The position numbers and the translations under genes were made by a program. A stretch of DNA of 64,000 nucleotides from Holtermannia corniformis (lineage: Eukaryota > Basidiomycota > Tremellomycetes > Holtermanniales), in assembly GCA_001599935.1 (NCBI GenBank), contig BCIJ01000001.1:684277-748276 (forward strand). Reading direction: 5' to 3'. Of the stretch, positions 47,731 through 60,877 are shown piece by piece. The notes under the pieces are model-generated. The model was not told the origin of the DNA. It was given only the letters and a program-made list of their open reading frames with translations, and ran no database searches. Positions within the stretch are counted from its first letter, which is position 1, and each line of letters begins with the position of its first letter.

Positions 47731-49847
47731 TTACTTGGTCGATGCCGTCTTGTAGAGCACCAATCCTGTGAGCGCAAGTGCGTAGCCTGTGAATGTCAGC
47801 CGTGGTCACTTTTGGCATGACAGGACTGACCGAAGACCTGGATAGGGGTGATGATGCTGCCAAAGAACAAGCAGCTCGACGAAATCAAGAGAATGTCCTA
47901 CGCACAGGCGTCAGCTCCAGACGTCACTGGCCTTCAGATACGCACCTTGAAAACCCCAGCCAAGGTCAACACCAGCCCCGAAGTTGCACCAACGAGGTAC
48001 ACGGCCGCCACATTGAGTCCGAAGGCGATGCCAGCATTGGACGAGAGCACCAAGGGGCCAATCCGAGCAAGCTCGCGGAAAGGGGCCCAACCTTCCGTAA
48101 ATGGGATGATGAGGGCGTTGATTGTGGCACAGACCTTATCATTGGGCGTCAGATTGCGAAGGAGGAGGGATGTAGCTCATGGCATACCGGCGCATAGTAG
48201 TGTAGTGAGCATAGGGGGTCCATCTAGGATTGGTCAGTATGCTGTGCGGGAGCTTTTCGCTGCACGGACCTTCATCCCCTGCAACAAGATTTGAATCATC
48301 ACGAGTCGGCTGCACGTATGTTGGTGAATTGCAGTAGGGCATGTCTATCTACCCACGATGATTCAAACTGGTAGACACAAGTAAGCCCTCATGTTGCCGT
48401 GGATCGTGCACGCAAACTCACAATGACCGCACTGCTCTGGCACAAGAAGCCAAACATTTCAAAGTGCAGCTCGCCAAACGCAGCTGTCTCGTCAGTGATA
48501 GCTTTATGGTGGTTCTTCCCTAGCATACCGAGAGCACAGCCCAAGGAGATGAGCTGGAGGATGATACTGGTAAGTGGTAATCTGGTGACTGTCGCTCGCA
48601 AACTAACTAGGACGATGATTACAAGCCTCTGGTTCAACGCTACGGCGCATTAGCTTGACGCTGTGTAGGCGACAAAGACGCACATTGGATTCTAAAGATG
48701 GCCGAGATGAGCAAGATGGCGACAGGAGTGAAAGCCTTCAGCATCTGGATAAAGGAAACGCTCAAGCTGCCGAGTGAGTTGGTGTATGAAAGCGTTTGTG
48801 TTACAAATGTCACATACGAGAGGTAGCTGTGTGAAGTAAAAGGAATCAACGAAGAGCTCGACAGCTTTGGCAACAAGGACGTACGCGACGTTGCTCAGGA
48901 TCAAGCTACCCGAGAACAGCACACCGATCGGTAAAATCGATTTGACATAGAGATCCCGCTACCAAACGTAAGCTCGTCCAACGCACAAGCTGATAACAAC
49001 ACTGACAGTCATGTTGATGTTGTCGAGGCCGTTCATGAGATTCGTGGTGGCCCGGAGAACCCGCGTCCCGATGGCCTACGATACTCAGTCCAAGCAAGCA
49101 TGTCAGAGCCGTCCACGTACTGCACATCCAAGGTGGAACGAAGTGCTGGGAGAATGTTAGTTATGATTGACCGTGGGTAGCCGGACTGACATGAAGACTG
49201 GCTGATGGCACGGTCAGCCGTGTTGCACAGTGGATCGTCTCGCTTGAACTCACGTATGGAAAGTTGAGGTTTGAGTACAGGTATTCTGAAAGAAGAGACA
49301 TTGGTATGCTTTCAAAGCTCGCGGGCTTGGCTCACTGTTGTAGATAATGACAGCACTTGACAGTGCGATCCAGATGGGTACTGCAGATATCCGAGGTCAA
49401 TGGTCTACTACATTCTTGGTACGGAACGCGCACCGATAGTAGCTGCGCTGACGGTGACTTTGCGAGGCTCCGATGAGGACGAGCTTGTTGTTGGGAGAGG
49501 GATATCAATCGAGCGGCGCAAGTCGGACTTGACATTCTAGTGTAGCAGGTCAGTCTCAGCCCATGGTGCGATGGCGGGTCGCATGTTCGAGCTTGCCAAG
49601 CAAGAAAGGAGAAACGATCATGCCAGCTAGCATAACGGCACGAGCAGCTCAGACATGGAGAGATACCCACACTCATCAACGACTCCTTGCCCTGCTCCAG
49701 CCAGTCGCCCGCCTTGCTGCGTCCCGCGTCGTCTGGAACGTGGTTTGGGTTGCCATAAGCGGATGCGTCCTGCTCGCTTCTGACACGACTATGAGCGTTT
49801 GGCGATGCCATGGCTGTACTGAGGGGTCTGCTTGGTGATGTTGGCAT
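47731..49847 (-). CDS. Triose-phosphate/nucleotide-sugar transporter family (TPT/DMT)
   Basis: Golgi or ER drug/metabolite-type transporter of the TPT family. The cytosolic N-terminus (MPTSPSRPLSTAMASPNAHS, ending LEQGKESLM) is followed by VPIWIALSSAVIIYN (TM1). Later segments are GVLFSGSLILSNVAYV and YLSVSFIQMLKAFTPVAILL, which is the highly conserved 'SVSFxQMxKAxxP' site, then GELHFEMFGFLCQSSAVIFE with SSRLVMIQILLQG, and NAGIAFGLNVAAVYLVGATS with GLVLTLAGVFKDILLI. It ends QVFGYALALTGLVLYKTAST-K, the Lys-containing TPT terminus. About 12 small exons. The substrate cannot be assigned (UDP/GDP-sugars or phosphorylated sugars are known in the family). Confidence 0.88.
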
Positions 49848-50616
49848 GTAAGCTTGCTGCTAACGATGTTCGATATTGAGGATGGCTGGTGCTGGCCGCG
49901 CCGAGCAAGGACCGCCGGGAAAGGACAAGAACGCGGCGCGGCCCACGTGGCGGTACTTCTAGCGTTTCGCTAGCCCAGAGCTTGTTGCTACCGGGGTGTT
50001 TCGACCAGGGAAAGGTGTAGCCAACGGCTTTGGAGTGATTTTTGACATACATATGCTCGTAGGGATGAGATGGGAGCGCCGTGTTAGCCGCTTTTGAGAC
50101 GCGTGTGCAACGGCCACCGATGCGAGCGGTGCCCAACTCGCGGCCCCACTCAGAAAGCGACGCGCTTTTGTGTGTGACGACGATGGATATCCACTACATA
50201 AGTACTGAAGCCCCTCTTCCGCACGAGAACACGCGGTGGAATATCGTCGCTTCGCAGGCTTCTAAACACCAAAGCAATCGACCAATCGTACACCGTCAAG
50301 GTCTAATTCGGACTTGCTCGTTCAGCATGCCCGCTGGCGGACAGGATGTAACGGCTATGAACGGGGGCGTCCCCACTGATCAACCCACCAACGACCCACA
50401 TTGGGATCTTTAGCGTCGGGGCAAAGACGAAAATAGCTCACTGGCACATGTTCTGTGACGAGAACGCTAGGGTTGCACATGTGATCGCGGTGCCCTGCCT
50501 GCAAAGCGTGGAGGAAACCCGCGCGGCCCCAGACAGAGGGGAACGAATGTAATCCGGACCTTTGAGAAGGGATGTGGGCTCGGTCCGGGGCTCTCATCCC
50601 CACGGCTTCTGCAACG
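49848..50616. other. Divergent promoter TPT transporter / MFS permease
   Basis: No gene recognised; open frames on the two strands overlap without motifs. CACGTG inside CCCACGTGGC at 49943-49952. Confidence 0.45.
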
Positions 50617-52779
50617 ATGAGCCCTGCCGCAGAAAAACAACAGGAGACGCGCTTCGAGTTTGCAGAGGCGCAGCCTGCTGAACATGCGCACGGTCTGCAC
50701 TCAACCACGACTCAGGATACGGAAAAGGCCTCGTCCTTTGCCAACAGTGCAACGGGCCTCGCATTCAAGACTGAGAATGCCAAAGCGGAGCGTAAGCTGC
50801 TGCTCAAGCTTGGTACGTCGCTTCGAGACCCCACTGTGACATCATGCTGACGCGCCACTACAGACGTTGTGATTATCCCATTTGCTGCGCTTCTTTACTT
50901 GGCTGCGTATCTTGACAGAGGCAATTTAGGTACGTCTGCCCTTTTGTACAGTAGAGATCGCGCTAACGACGGTTTGCAGGTAATGCCAAGATCCAGGGGC
51001 TGGTCGAGGACGTACTCGGTGGCAACGAGGGCGACTACTCGCTCGCTCTCGCGTGTTTCTTTATCACGTACATTGTGTTTAGTATTCCCGGCACCCTCCT
51101 TGCCAAGGCGAGTTGTACCTCACGCGGCACTATCAACATGCTAACACGGCATCAGGCGATCCTGCCATCAACAAGTATCGCCATCGGTGCAATGATCTGG
51201 TCGATTGCCGCTACTTGCCAAGCCGCTGCCACCAACCGGTGAGCCGGCTCTCTATGAAGTATCCATGCTGAACGCGTTCACTAGAGCTGGGATCTTCACC
51301 TGTCGCCTGTTTGTGGGAATTGGTGAAGCTATGTTCGGACAAGCAATGGTGCGCTTCACAGGAAAAATCTCAAACGATGCGCTGACACCTCGGCGTTGCC
51401 AGGCCTTGTACTTCTCTTACTGGTACGCCAAGGACCAAGTCGCCAAGCGCATCGGTCTCTTCATCTCGTGCGGTGCTCTTGCTGGCGCTCTCGGAGGTCT
51501 CATCTCAGTACGTCCCCTCGAATCTCTTCAGCTTCGAAGTTCAGCGCTTACCACTGGCAGTTCGGCGTTTCAAGCATCACCAACAGCAAGATCGAGCTGT
51601 GGCGTGTTCGTGCCTATCGCGTCCTCTCGCTTATGCTCATCCATTTCTCAGATTCTTTTTTTGATCGAAGGCTGCCCCTCCGTGCTGCTCGCAATCTGCG
51701 TCTTCCTCTTCCTCCCGTCGCGCCCGCAAACGTCGAAATACCTCAGCGAGGACGAGCGCACGCTGATCCTTACGCGCCTCAACGCCGACAACCTTGCTGA
51801 AGGCCACACTGGCATCGACTTGTCGGGTGTCAAGCGTGCTTTCCTCGACTGGAAGACGTATGTGGTTGCCATCATGTGTAAGTCTATATGCAAGAGGGGG
51901 CAATGAACGATAGTTGACCTGAATCAGATTCATGTATGAACCTCGGACTGGGTTCCGTCGGCGGCTTCCTGCCTACGATCATCAAGGGCTTCGGCTACAC
52001 GAACGCGCGCGCGCAGCTGCTGACGGTCCCGTGAGTGACGCTGCGAGGTGATCAGCAGTGTCAAGCTAATACATCTATCACAGACCCTATGCCGTTGCTC
52101 TTGTCTTCATGATCTTGCTCGCAACGTTCTCTGACCGTAAGCAAAGTCGAGGGTGAGTCGCACACTGCGTACCTCGGAGTACGCTGATCACCCATGCAGC
52201 CTGCCCGTCGCTTCAGTATTTTGCATCGGCATCGTTGGCTGGGCAATCCTCATGGGCGTTTCTCCTGTGAAGCCCACGAGCTCAGATCTGTCTGCCCGGT
52301 ACTTTGGCTGCATTTGCGTCGTCACCGCCGGCTATTCTGCTATTCCTCTCATTAGTGAGTCTCAACGAGGCCGTTGCGATTTCGCTCCTGATCACCACCG
52401 ACCGCAGTGTCGTGGCAATCGAACAATACCGGCTCTCAGTCCCAGCGTGCTGTATCGCTCGGTATGCTCAACACCGTGGGCCAGTGTCTCTCGGTTCTCG
52501 CATCCTACTCCTTCCCGGCCAGCGAAAAGCCGCGCTACGTTCGTGGCATTTCCCTCAACATTGCCTTCCAAGCTCTTGGTCTGTGCATAGCGCTCTGCAT
52601 GACGCTATACTACCGCTACGAGAACAAGCGCCGTGATAGAGTGGAAGGTGGTCGCCCACCGAAGGGCGAGTTCATCAATGTTGTGGAAGAGCACGACCTG
52701 GCGAAGGGTGAGTGGCGACCTCGCTACTAGGTGAGAGGGCACACTGACGACCATTCCAGGCTTCCGCTACGTTGTCTGA
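50617..52779 (+). CDS. MFS transporter, allantoate/nicotinate permease (Dal5) type
   Basis: Plasma-membrane anion:cation symporter of the MFS. The hydrophilic N-terminus (MSPAAEKQQETRFEFAEAQP) is followed by DVVIIPFAALLYLAAYLDRG and NLGNAK, the family's TM1 signature. Further features are AGIFTCRLFVGIGEAMFGQA, YFSYWYAKDQVAKRIGLFIS (the motif after TM4), GALAGALGGLIS, and LFLIEGCPSVLLAICVFLFL leading to PSRPQTSKYLSEDER. The second half includes NLGLGSVGGFLPTIIKGFGY and FSDRKQSRGLPVA. The C-terminus is cytosolic and ends FRYVV. Twelve or so exons. Known family substrates are allantoate, ureidosuccinate, nicotinate, biotin and pantothenate; this one is unassigned. Confidence 0.9.
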
Positions 52780-53131
52780 TTCTGTTTGTACGGAAGAAGA
52801 TGGGGGCTCGAGCCATTGTACTATGTACCGTGCTGTATGTGCAGGTGGATGCAACGGGATCGGACAAAAGCGCCACGGGCGGATACACGTGATGCCATCC
52901 TTTGTTGCGGGCCGTCGGTCCACCCTATGACCACACGCAGCAACAGCAAACTACCACAATCTCGCTATGCCGCAACGGCGGACACAACCGACAGCTACCC
53001 ACTCGGCTCACCCATCCTTCTCACTGCTTGATCACTTCCACGTCCTCTTCCTCTCCCTCTGTCCGTCATGTCTGTGCATTGGTCCGCGCCGAGGTCCTTC
53101 GCCTCCACCCTCACCACGTCTCTCGGGCGAG
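52780..53131. other. Gene-free interval
   Basis: Promoter of the following gene; pyrimidine-rich (53040-53068) just upstream of its ATG. No gene seen. Confidence 0.4.
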
Positions 53132-54071
53132 ATGGACGCTCTCCTCGAGCCAGTCGATGACAACGATCGTGCCGATGCAGTGAGTCTGCATAGCCAATTC
53201 GGTCGCGGTCGAGGTCGGCGAAAACCCGAAAGGGCACGAAAGGAGATCACCGTCGGTGGCTTTTCGCTGTTCGGACGACGGAAAGGAGTCCAGCAACTAG
53301 AGTCGGAGAGCGACGAGGACGAGGGGGAGACACTGCCGGCGTTTGCCATTGATGATCAGGATGGCGAAGCTACCCCGCTGTCATTAACGACGCTGGATCA
53401 GTTGGCTGATCTGGCGCACAAATGGGAGCCAACGACTACGCTAGAGGAACTGCAAAAGGAAGAAGAGCGACAGGCAGAGCTCGAGAGGGCTGCTGAGCGA
53501 GCGGCTGGGCTGGACACGTATTCATCGGCGCTCGAGCCGCCCGACGTGGAACCAGACGAATTTGGCGAGTTCACCTCGGCAGCTGTGCTGCCAGTCGGTC
53601 CAACGGACAATGAAGAGTGGAACATGCCGCAACATGAGAGCACACCACACGGGAACGCTGTCGCAGCTGCCAGTCGTGGCGTGCCGGCGCAAGGGTCCAT
53701 ACCAGCCGGAGACGAGGACGATCAAGACGAGGACGCGGATGATGTAGACGTGGGTCAGGAGTGAGTGAATACCAGCCATTGACCGAGTCATGCTCATGGT
53801 GAGCAGGTACGTTCGGCCCCGCCGCACTCGATCGCACTCGTCTCGCAGCAACCCATCCCGGACTACCTCAGACCCATCATCGGCCTCGGGTTCGAATCTG
53901 GCAAAGCCGGCGCACCTATCGCCGACATTCTCGCAGTCATCGCAGGCATCGGCTCGACTGGGCAAACGCGCATTGAGTGCAGGCGGAAGTGATGTGGGAT
54001 CGACGGCTAGTGCTCACTCAAGTTCGGGTGGGAACCCTCTACCGCGACCGAGCCGCAAGGGGCCGATGTAG
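53132..54071 (+). CDS. Acidic protein with adaptor-binding motif, unknown
   Basis: Two exons (first ending ~53760, second from 53808) give about 300 aa. The start MDALLEPVDDNDRADAVSLH fits a leader rich in pyrimidines; a longer 5' frame exists but looks untranslated. Features: a basic patch (GRGRGRRKPERARKE), a segment ITVGGFSLFGRRKG, a heptad-like acidic helix (LEELQKEEERQAELERAAER), and PDEFGEFTSA. The last contains FGEF, which fits the gamma-adaptin/GGA ear motif (aromatic-G-[PDE]-aromatic/L/M). The C-terminus is Ser-rich and disordered. This looks like a clathrin-accessory type protein (inference); I do not recognise the family. Confidence 0.65.
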
Positions 54072-54410
54072 AAGGCTCTACCTTGTATCATCTCATGATT
54101 ATGATCCTATCGTGGGAACGAGTTGCAATAGCTGAACTCGCTGTACACTGTGTTTCCCTCGCCGTTGCCGCGGGTGCTGCATCTCAAATTGTGAGGGATA
54201 TCGCCCTGCAATCTGCGCTCTATACTGTTCCTGCTACCTCGTCACAGACTGTCTGGGTCCACGCCCGAGTCGAGCAGCATGCTCAGCGTGCAAAGTCGCC
54301 CACCGCCATACCGCCACTCGAGGCCTGAGAGGTACGTTCCCACGGTTGTCGCCACTCCATCCACCACCAAAGCAAGAGCTCAACCTCCTTCCGCCTAAAT
54401 CATCTCCAAA
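54072..54410. other. Gene-free interval
   Basis: 3' flank of the previous gene and promoter of the RING-box gene; no further gene is seen. Confidence 0.4.
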
Positions 54411-55097
<687 letters not shown>

Positions 55098-55194
55098 ATT
55101 CTTCAACGCACTCGCTACAGCACAACCCCTTCAAGCCTTGTATTATGTATGATATGCCCCTGTCGAGCTCTAGCTCTAGTGTCCCTCCGCTGTG

Positions 55195-56466
55195 CTACTG
55201 ACTTGCATCCTGACTCCCCTTGACCGAGTTGGTCCACTGTGGACTCTGAAACAGCCCCTCTGCTCGCTCCCGGGTCTCGCCCATTGCCTGTAAAGCCGTT
55301 TGTAGCACCTCGCAAATCTTGATCCGCACGGCCTCCTCCCGCCCGCCGTCAATGATTCCCCGCGCGCGCTCGGTCCGCTGCGTATCGTCTCCGTCCCATT
55401 CACCGCCGACGCCGAGCGTCTCGCTATGCGTCGATGCAAGTCGCCGCCATTCGGCCACGAGCGGTTCGATGGACGATGTGAGGGGTTTGCCAATGGTGAT
55501 GTGCAGTGGCGCGCGCGGGCGTGGTAGGAACTTGAGGTATTTGCGCGGTTCAGGCATGACTTTGTTGAACCCTGGCGATATCAGTTCTTGATGAAGTGGG
55601 TAGTCAGCATGGCGTACCAGAGATCCAGATGGGGATGATTTCGGGCATTGTTTCGGAATCCATGATGATGCGCGAGCTGATCCGTCAGCATGGCCGCTAT
55701 CGCATGGGTACAGGTTGCAGATACACTCACACTCCCCACTTGAACCGCCATAGCCCGCCCTCAGGATGTAAAGACGGCTGATTGACCCTTCCTTCTGGAA
55801 AGATGTGGATCTGCCGAGTGATGTCAGCATACCTGACCCTCCTCTAGCTGCTACGCACCCAGCTCCCCTCCTGCAGTTTCTTGACGGCCTCGTCTATTGC
55901 TGGCTGGAATATACCTCCACCACGATGGGTCTCGATGACTTGACCGAGTGTGAAGAAGCGCCGGAGGAATGAGCTTGTGAACATGATATCGGATGCTACG
56001 ACGCGACTGAGTTGGGCGGTTGGATCGGAGGGTGGAAGTGGACACACCTCCGAGAGTCCACCGTGTATTCCGGCACGTGTGTGAAGGGGTCGCAAAGGGG
56101 AAATAGGTCGAGAGCGGCATCATGCCCCACATCTACGCGGGTGAGCTCATGTACGACAGCCTACGAGGGCAGGGCGCTTGCTCACCATTGGGTCATCTAC
56201 GACCGAGATGTGATTACATACTGTTCGCAGTCAGTCTGAAGCCATGGCCCATGGCGCCACGCTCACGCACTTGTCACGATCCCTCTGCGCTTTGGCGGCG
56301 CTTCGCTCGCGCGGCCTTTACCTTTGTCTAGCCGCGGCTCCTTGAGTGCCGTGGTCAGTGACTCCAGGCCCTCGACCGTCAAGCTCTTGCAAGCTGTCCG
56401 CATAAAGCCCTTTGAGAGCAGACCCATGGTTGAAAGCAACAGGCCCGAGGCCAACGTGGGTGCCAT
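55195..56466 (-). CDS. TAZ1: Tafazzin, monolysocardiolipin acyltransferase
   Basis: Mitochondrial PlsC-type transacylase that remodels cardiolipin. It starts MAPTLASGLLLSTMGLLSKG (an N-terminal membrane-associating segment), then SNHISVVDDPMVW with the HX4D catalytic motif, GMMPLSTYFPFAT, ASDIMFTSSFLRRFFTLGQV, IETHRGGGIFQPAIDEAVKK and LQEGSW leading to IHIFPEGRVNQPSLHPEGGL (the FPEGR motif). It then has MPEIIPIWISGFNKVMPE. An extra Arg/Lys-rich insert (TTALKEPRLDKGKGRASEA) precedes the catalytic motif. About 370 aa. It converges on RBX1 (97 bp between stops) and diverges from PRP5 across a 289-bp promoter. Confidence 0.92.
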
Positions 56467-56755
56467 GGTGATGAACTAGCGTTTGCCCCGCCGCGGTTCC
56501 CAGCTTTTCACGCGCTGCTGTGAGGACTTGACGGAGCAGAGCTGTCCCCGTTGGCACTATGCCGAGGCTTCGAGTGCTGCTGCGCTGGACCGATCGCCGT
56601 GTTCTGACTTTTTGGCCGGCGTCCGAGCGTCGGCTCGGCAACCCGGCAGATGCACGTGCCTGTTCGTCATTCTAATCACCATTAGGATTGTTTCTCTAAT
56701 CGCATTAGCCAGTCCATTAGTGTGCTCTGACTAATCAACTAGCAAAAGAAAGCTA
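56467..56755. promoter_or_regulatory. Divergent promoter tafazzin / PRP5 with CTAAT cluster
   Basis: Seven copies of CTAAT or its complement ATTAG fall between 56672 and 56757 (56672, 56681, 56696, 56704, 56716, 56731, 56753). A CACGTG lies at 56653-56658. This base composition is unlike the GC-rich surroundings. Confidence 0.5.
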
Positions 56756-59700
56756 ATGCATACCGCGAGCGAAGACGATTCACCGTTGCCACCGCTACTC
56801 TACCCAACAGCAACCACCTCGCTTCAAGCCATGCCGCGCTCCAGGTCGCGCTCTCCAGACTACAAAAGGCGTAAGCCCTCTGACTACTCGCGTCGTGAGC
56901 AGTCGCCGATTCGGCATTCTTCCAGCAGGCGCGACGACCGGGACCGGGACCGAGACCGAGACCGTGACCGTGACAGGCGTCGGGACGACTATGACGACCG
57001 CGAACGCTACAGGGACCGCGAGAGAGACAGGGATAGGGACAGGGATAGGGATAGGCGAAGGCACGATGATGACCGGCATCCGTCGTCGCGAAGGCGCGAT
57101 GATGCGCCCGGTTCATTACGTCGACATGCCGCTGAAGAAGACACACCGCCGCGGACCAGTGTGAGCAAGCGTACGATTGCTGAAGACTCTCCGGTTGGGT
57201 CGCCAGGACCACAGACAGAAGAGGACAAGCAGCGTGCCAAGCGGGAACGGTTGGAGAAATGGAAGCGAGACCGCGAAGCGGCAAAAGCGGTGACATCTGC
57301 TTCACCTGCCCCAGCGAGCCCACGTACAGATGGCAAGCCCGTTGGCGTCACTAAACTGCCTGGTGAGTGTTCTCGCAGACAGCACGATGGACAGTACCTA
57401 CTCATGGTCGCCGCAGCCGGCTTGCCAGCAAAACCTACATTCTCCCTCTCGACATCCACCCTCTCGCGTATTGGATTGCCCATCAAGCCTGGAAAAGTGG
57501 CAGCAAAGACTGCTGCTGTTCTTGACGATGCTCCAGCTCCAAGTCGAACGTTGCAGACGCTCGACCTGCCCGATGTCGATCCCGAAGCGAACCCGGATGG
57601 CGTAGAGGCCGTGGCAGAGCCCGAGCCCGAGCCATACGAGCGCACGGTCAAGCTCGAAGCAGACGACGACGCCATGGAGGGTGTCGAGGCCACCAACGGC
57701 GACGATGTCAAGCCTGCTAATGGCGGTGGCGACGACGACGACGACGAGGAAGACCCGCTCGATGCCTTCATGCGCGACAACATTGTCGAGGTGCACAAGG
57801 TCGACGCGGCTGATACGCAACGACTCGGGACACGTATCTCGGCTGTTGACCGCGACGACGACGGGATTGACGAGGAGGCGCTGCTTGATTCGACAAAGAA
57901 GGATTTGCAGAGCAAGGAGGCTATTCTAGCGTAAGTCTCTTCATCTTGTAGTTGCCAACGGGTGAAGCTGATGCTGCTTGCAGGATGGCAGCGTCCAAGT
58001 CACGTAAAAAGGATCTGCCGCCACCTGACCACTCCAAGATTGACTATGAGCCATTCCAGAAGGCATTCTACACTCCGCCGCAAGAAGTGCTCGAGATGAC
58101 AGAGGAGGACTCGGAGCTCATGCGGCTCGAGATGGGCAGTATCAAGATCCGAGGCTCAAAGGCGCCAAAGCCTGTTCGGCATTGGGGTGCATTCGGATTG
58201 CCTGCTGGCGTGTGAGTTACTTCTGTGATCGGTCTGCAGGACAGCTGACGTCTACAGGCTCGATGTGATCCGGAAGAACGGCTACGAGGCTCCGACTCCT
58301 ATCCAAGCACAAACGATTCCGGCGATCATGTCTGGTCGTGACGTGATTGGTGTCGCCAAGACTGGATCGGGGAAAACGCTAGCGTTCTTATTGCCGCTGT
58401 TCCGGCACATCAAGGCTCAGCGCCCGCTTGCATCCGGTGATGGACCGATAGCGTTGATCATGACCCCGACGCGCGAACTCGCAAAGCAGATTCACAAGGA
58501 GGCGAAGCCGTACCTCAAGGTGCTGGGTATGAAGGTGAGTTTTGCTCTGTGGGTTTCATCGGATCGATAGTGACGAGGAATAGGGCACGGTCGCATTTGG
58601 CGGTGATCCGATCAGCGAGCAGATTGCGGCCATGAAGACTGGCGCGGAACTCGTCGTGTGCACGCCGGGTCGGATGATCGATCTGCTCACTGCCAACTCG
58701 GGTCGAGTCGTCAATGTGCGCAGGGTCACCTATCTCGTGCTGGACGAGGCAGATCGCATGTTCGATATGGGTTTTGAGCCGCAGGTATGTCTGATCGCGT
58801 GCAAAAGAGCAAGCTGACAACCCACAGGTCATGAAGATCATTGCCCTCACTCGACCCGACCGTCAAACCGTGCTCTTCTCCGCCACGTTCCCCAAACTCA
58901 TGGAATCGCTCGCGAGCAAGATTCTGCACGACAAGCTCGAGATCACTGTCGGTGGCCGCTCGGTCGTCGCGCCTGAAATCGACCAGCGCGTCGAGATCCG
59001 ATCTCAAGAGACCAAGTTTACTCGATTGCTCGAGATCCTAGGCGATATGGGCGAACTGTACCCTGATGACCCAGACTTTAGAACGTTGATCTTTGTGGAT
59101 CGACAGGAGCATGCGGATGATTTGTTTAGGGACCTGCTGCAGCGGGGTTATGTGGCGACGTCGTTGCACGGCGGCAAGGAACAGGTTGACCGAGATGATG
59201 CGGTGTCGAATTTCAAGAAGGGCGATGTCCCGATCGTGGTCGCCACGTCGGTCGCGGCGCGAGGGCTGGACGTCAAGGAGCTGAAGCTGGTCATTGTGAG
59301 TTTTGCAGGTTTGATCTGGACATCCGCTGACGTTTGCGTAGAATTACGACTGCCCGAACCACTTGGAAGACTATGTGCACCGCGCAGGCCGGACCGGGCG
59401 TGCAGGCAACAAGGGCACGTGCATCACGTTTATCACGCCCGAGCAGGAAAAGTACTCTGTCGACATCGTGGTCGCACTCGAGCAGAGTGGCGCGTACATT
59501 TCCCCCGAGCTCAAGACGCTTTCCGACGGGTTCAAGCTCAAGATCAAGGCCGGTCTCGCAAAGGCCGCATCGTCGGGCTTCCGCGGCAAAGGCTTGCAGC
59601 AGCTCAAGGTCAAGCGGGATGAGAAGAGCCTCAACGAGCGCTCGACCTATGGCGATACGTCTGAAGCGACGTCGCTGTCGAGTCGTGAGGGCGCTTTGGT

Positions 59701-60499
59701 TGCGTACCGACCCGAGCCGAAGAAGGTACCGGGCGCTGGCCCGGCCGACATGCGTGGCGAGAACGACTACACGTTCTCTGAGATCCACGTCGAGATTGTC
59801 CATGGTCCTGCGCCAGACAGGCTGCCAGTCGGCGAGGGCAACGTTCGGATCCCGGCCCACACGCTCGCTGCGCTCCACAAGGCCAGAGCCGAGGGCAAGA
59901 CGGTCGACGCCGAGCGCCTCCAGCGGACCGTCAACTTGCTCACGCAATCGATCATGAGAACCAAGCAGGAGCGTCTGGGCGCTCCCGAACTACCGGGAGA
60001 GGTGCCGCGCAAGACCAAAGACCCAGACGCGACAGACTACCACGCCATCTTCCCCATCAACGATTTCCCGCAAAAGGCGCGCTGGAAGGCGACCAACAAG
60101 GAACAGATGGTTCAGTTGATCGAGATGAGTCAAGCGAGTATCACCAACAAGGGTGAGTGTCTAGGTTGCGTGGTAGGATAAAGGGGTGCTGATTCTGTTG
60201 ATAGGGATCTACTATGGGCCAGGGCAGGAGCCGGGGCCAGGCGACGAACCCAAGCTGCACTTGCTCATTGAATCGAACGACGAGGCAAAGGTGCGTCATA
60301 TCGTTTGTATCCAGTCTCTATGCTGACGGCTTATACAGGTTCGCATCGCCGTCGACGAGCTCCGGCGCATCCTCACAGAGGCCTCGTTCGCTGCGCTTCA
60401 GGTGAGTTGCCGACCCCTATGAACCCACTACACGTGCTGATCACTGCAACCTTGCAGAGCGCCGATCGGCCCTCGACGACGGGTCGGTACACTGTCTGA
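56756..60499 (+). CDS. PRP5: DEAD-box splicing helicase Prp5 (DDX46)
   Basis: ATP-dependent RNA helicase that remodels U2 snRNP for branch-site pairing. The N-terminus is RS-like and then an (RD)n tract around residues 60-105 (DNA-level hexamer repeat at 56937-57060), followed by an acidic [20 protein letters not shown], the Prp5 DPLDAFM motif. Core: [20 protein letters not shown] (Q), [13 protein letters not shown] (I), [23 protein letters not shown] (II, DEAD), FSATF (III), [33 protein letters not shown] and [12 protein letters not shown] (VI). The C-terminus includes [20 protein letters not shown] and [20 protein letters not shown], ending TTGRYTV. About 1,120 aa. The inner ATG at 56831 (MPRSRSRSP) is an alternative start. 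Confidence 0.95.
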
Positions 60500-60877
60500 G
60501 CAGCGCCGAGTCTTGTACGATCCCGTCTTGCATGCATGGCATTGTTGGCCGCTCGGCGACGGCGGCCATGGTTCGATTGTGGGATTCTTCCCAAAGTGGC
60601 AGAAATGGAAAAGTCAGTCGAGCACGGTCGTCGCGTCGTACCATAGTCACCACCCGTTATCAGCCAGCGACCACCACCACTCACTTAGCGTCACTCGTTG
60701 TTTGTATAGATAGAACAAGGTCAGTACAGCAGCGCTCGTTGGCGTGGGTCACCTGGAGCTGTTTTGCAAAAGCCAGCGGCGTTCGGCGATGCTGAGTGCA
60801 GCCTGGTGTCCGTTGCAGTAGATTCTCCTCGCTAAGCGGCTGCAAGACTTCCACAGCATGCCGGCTGACTTGCTCAG
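60500..60877. other. Promoter/5' leader of ERG6
   Basis: No gene. An intron-like 3' end (GGCTGACTTGCTCAG) directly abuts the ERG6 ATG, so a 5' exon, probably untranslated or encoding a few residues, lies here. Confidence 0.45.

Noticed and set aside
43704..52779. Possible secondary-metabolite cluster (2OG dioxygenase, transporters)
   Set aside because: No polyketide/NRPS/terpene core enzyme and the neighbours are housekeeping membrane proteins.
56795..57915. Long minus-strand ORFs opposite PRP5
   Set aside because: Shadows of the repetitive RD/Ser coding sequence on the plus strand, composed of Val/Pro or Ser runs.
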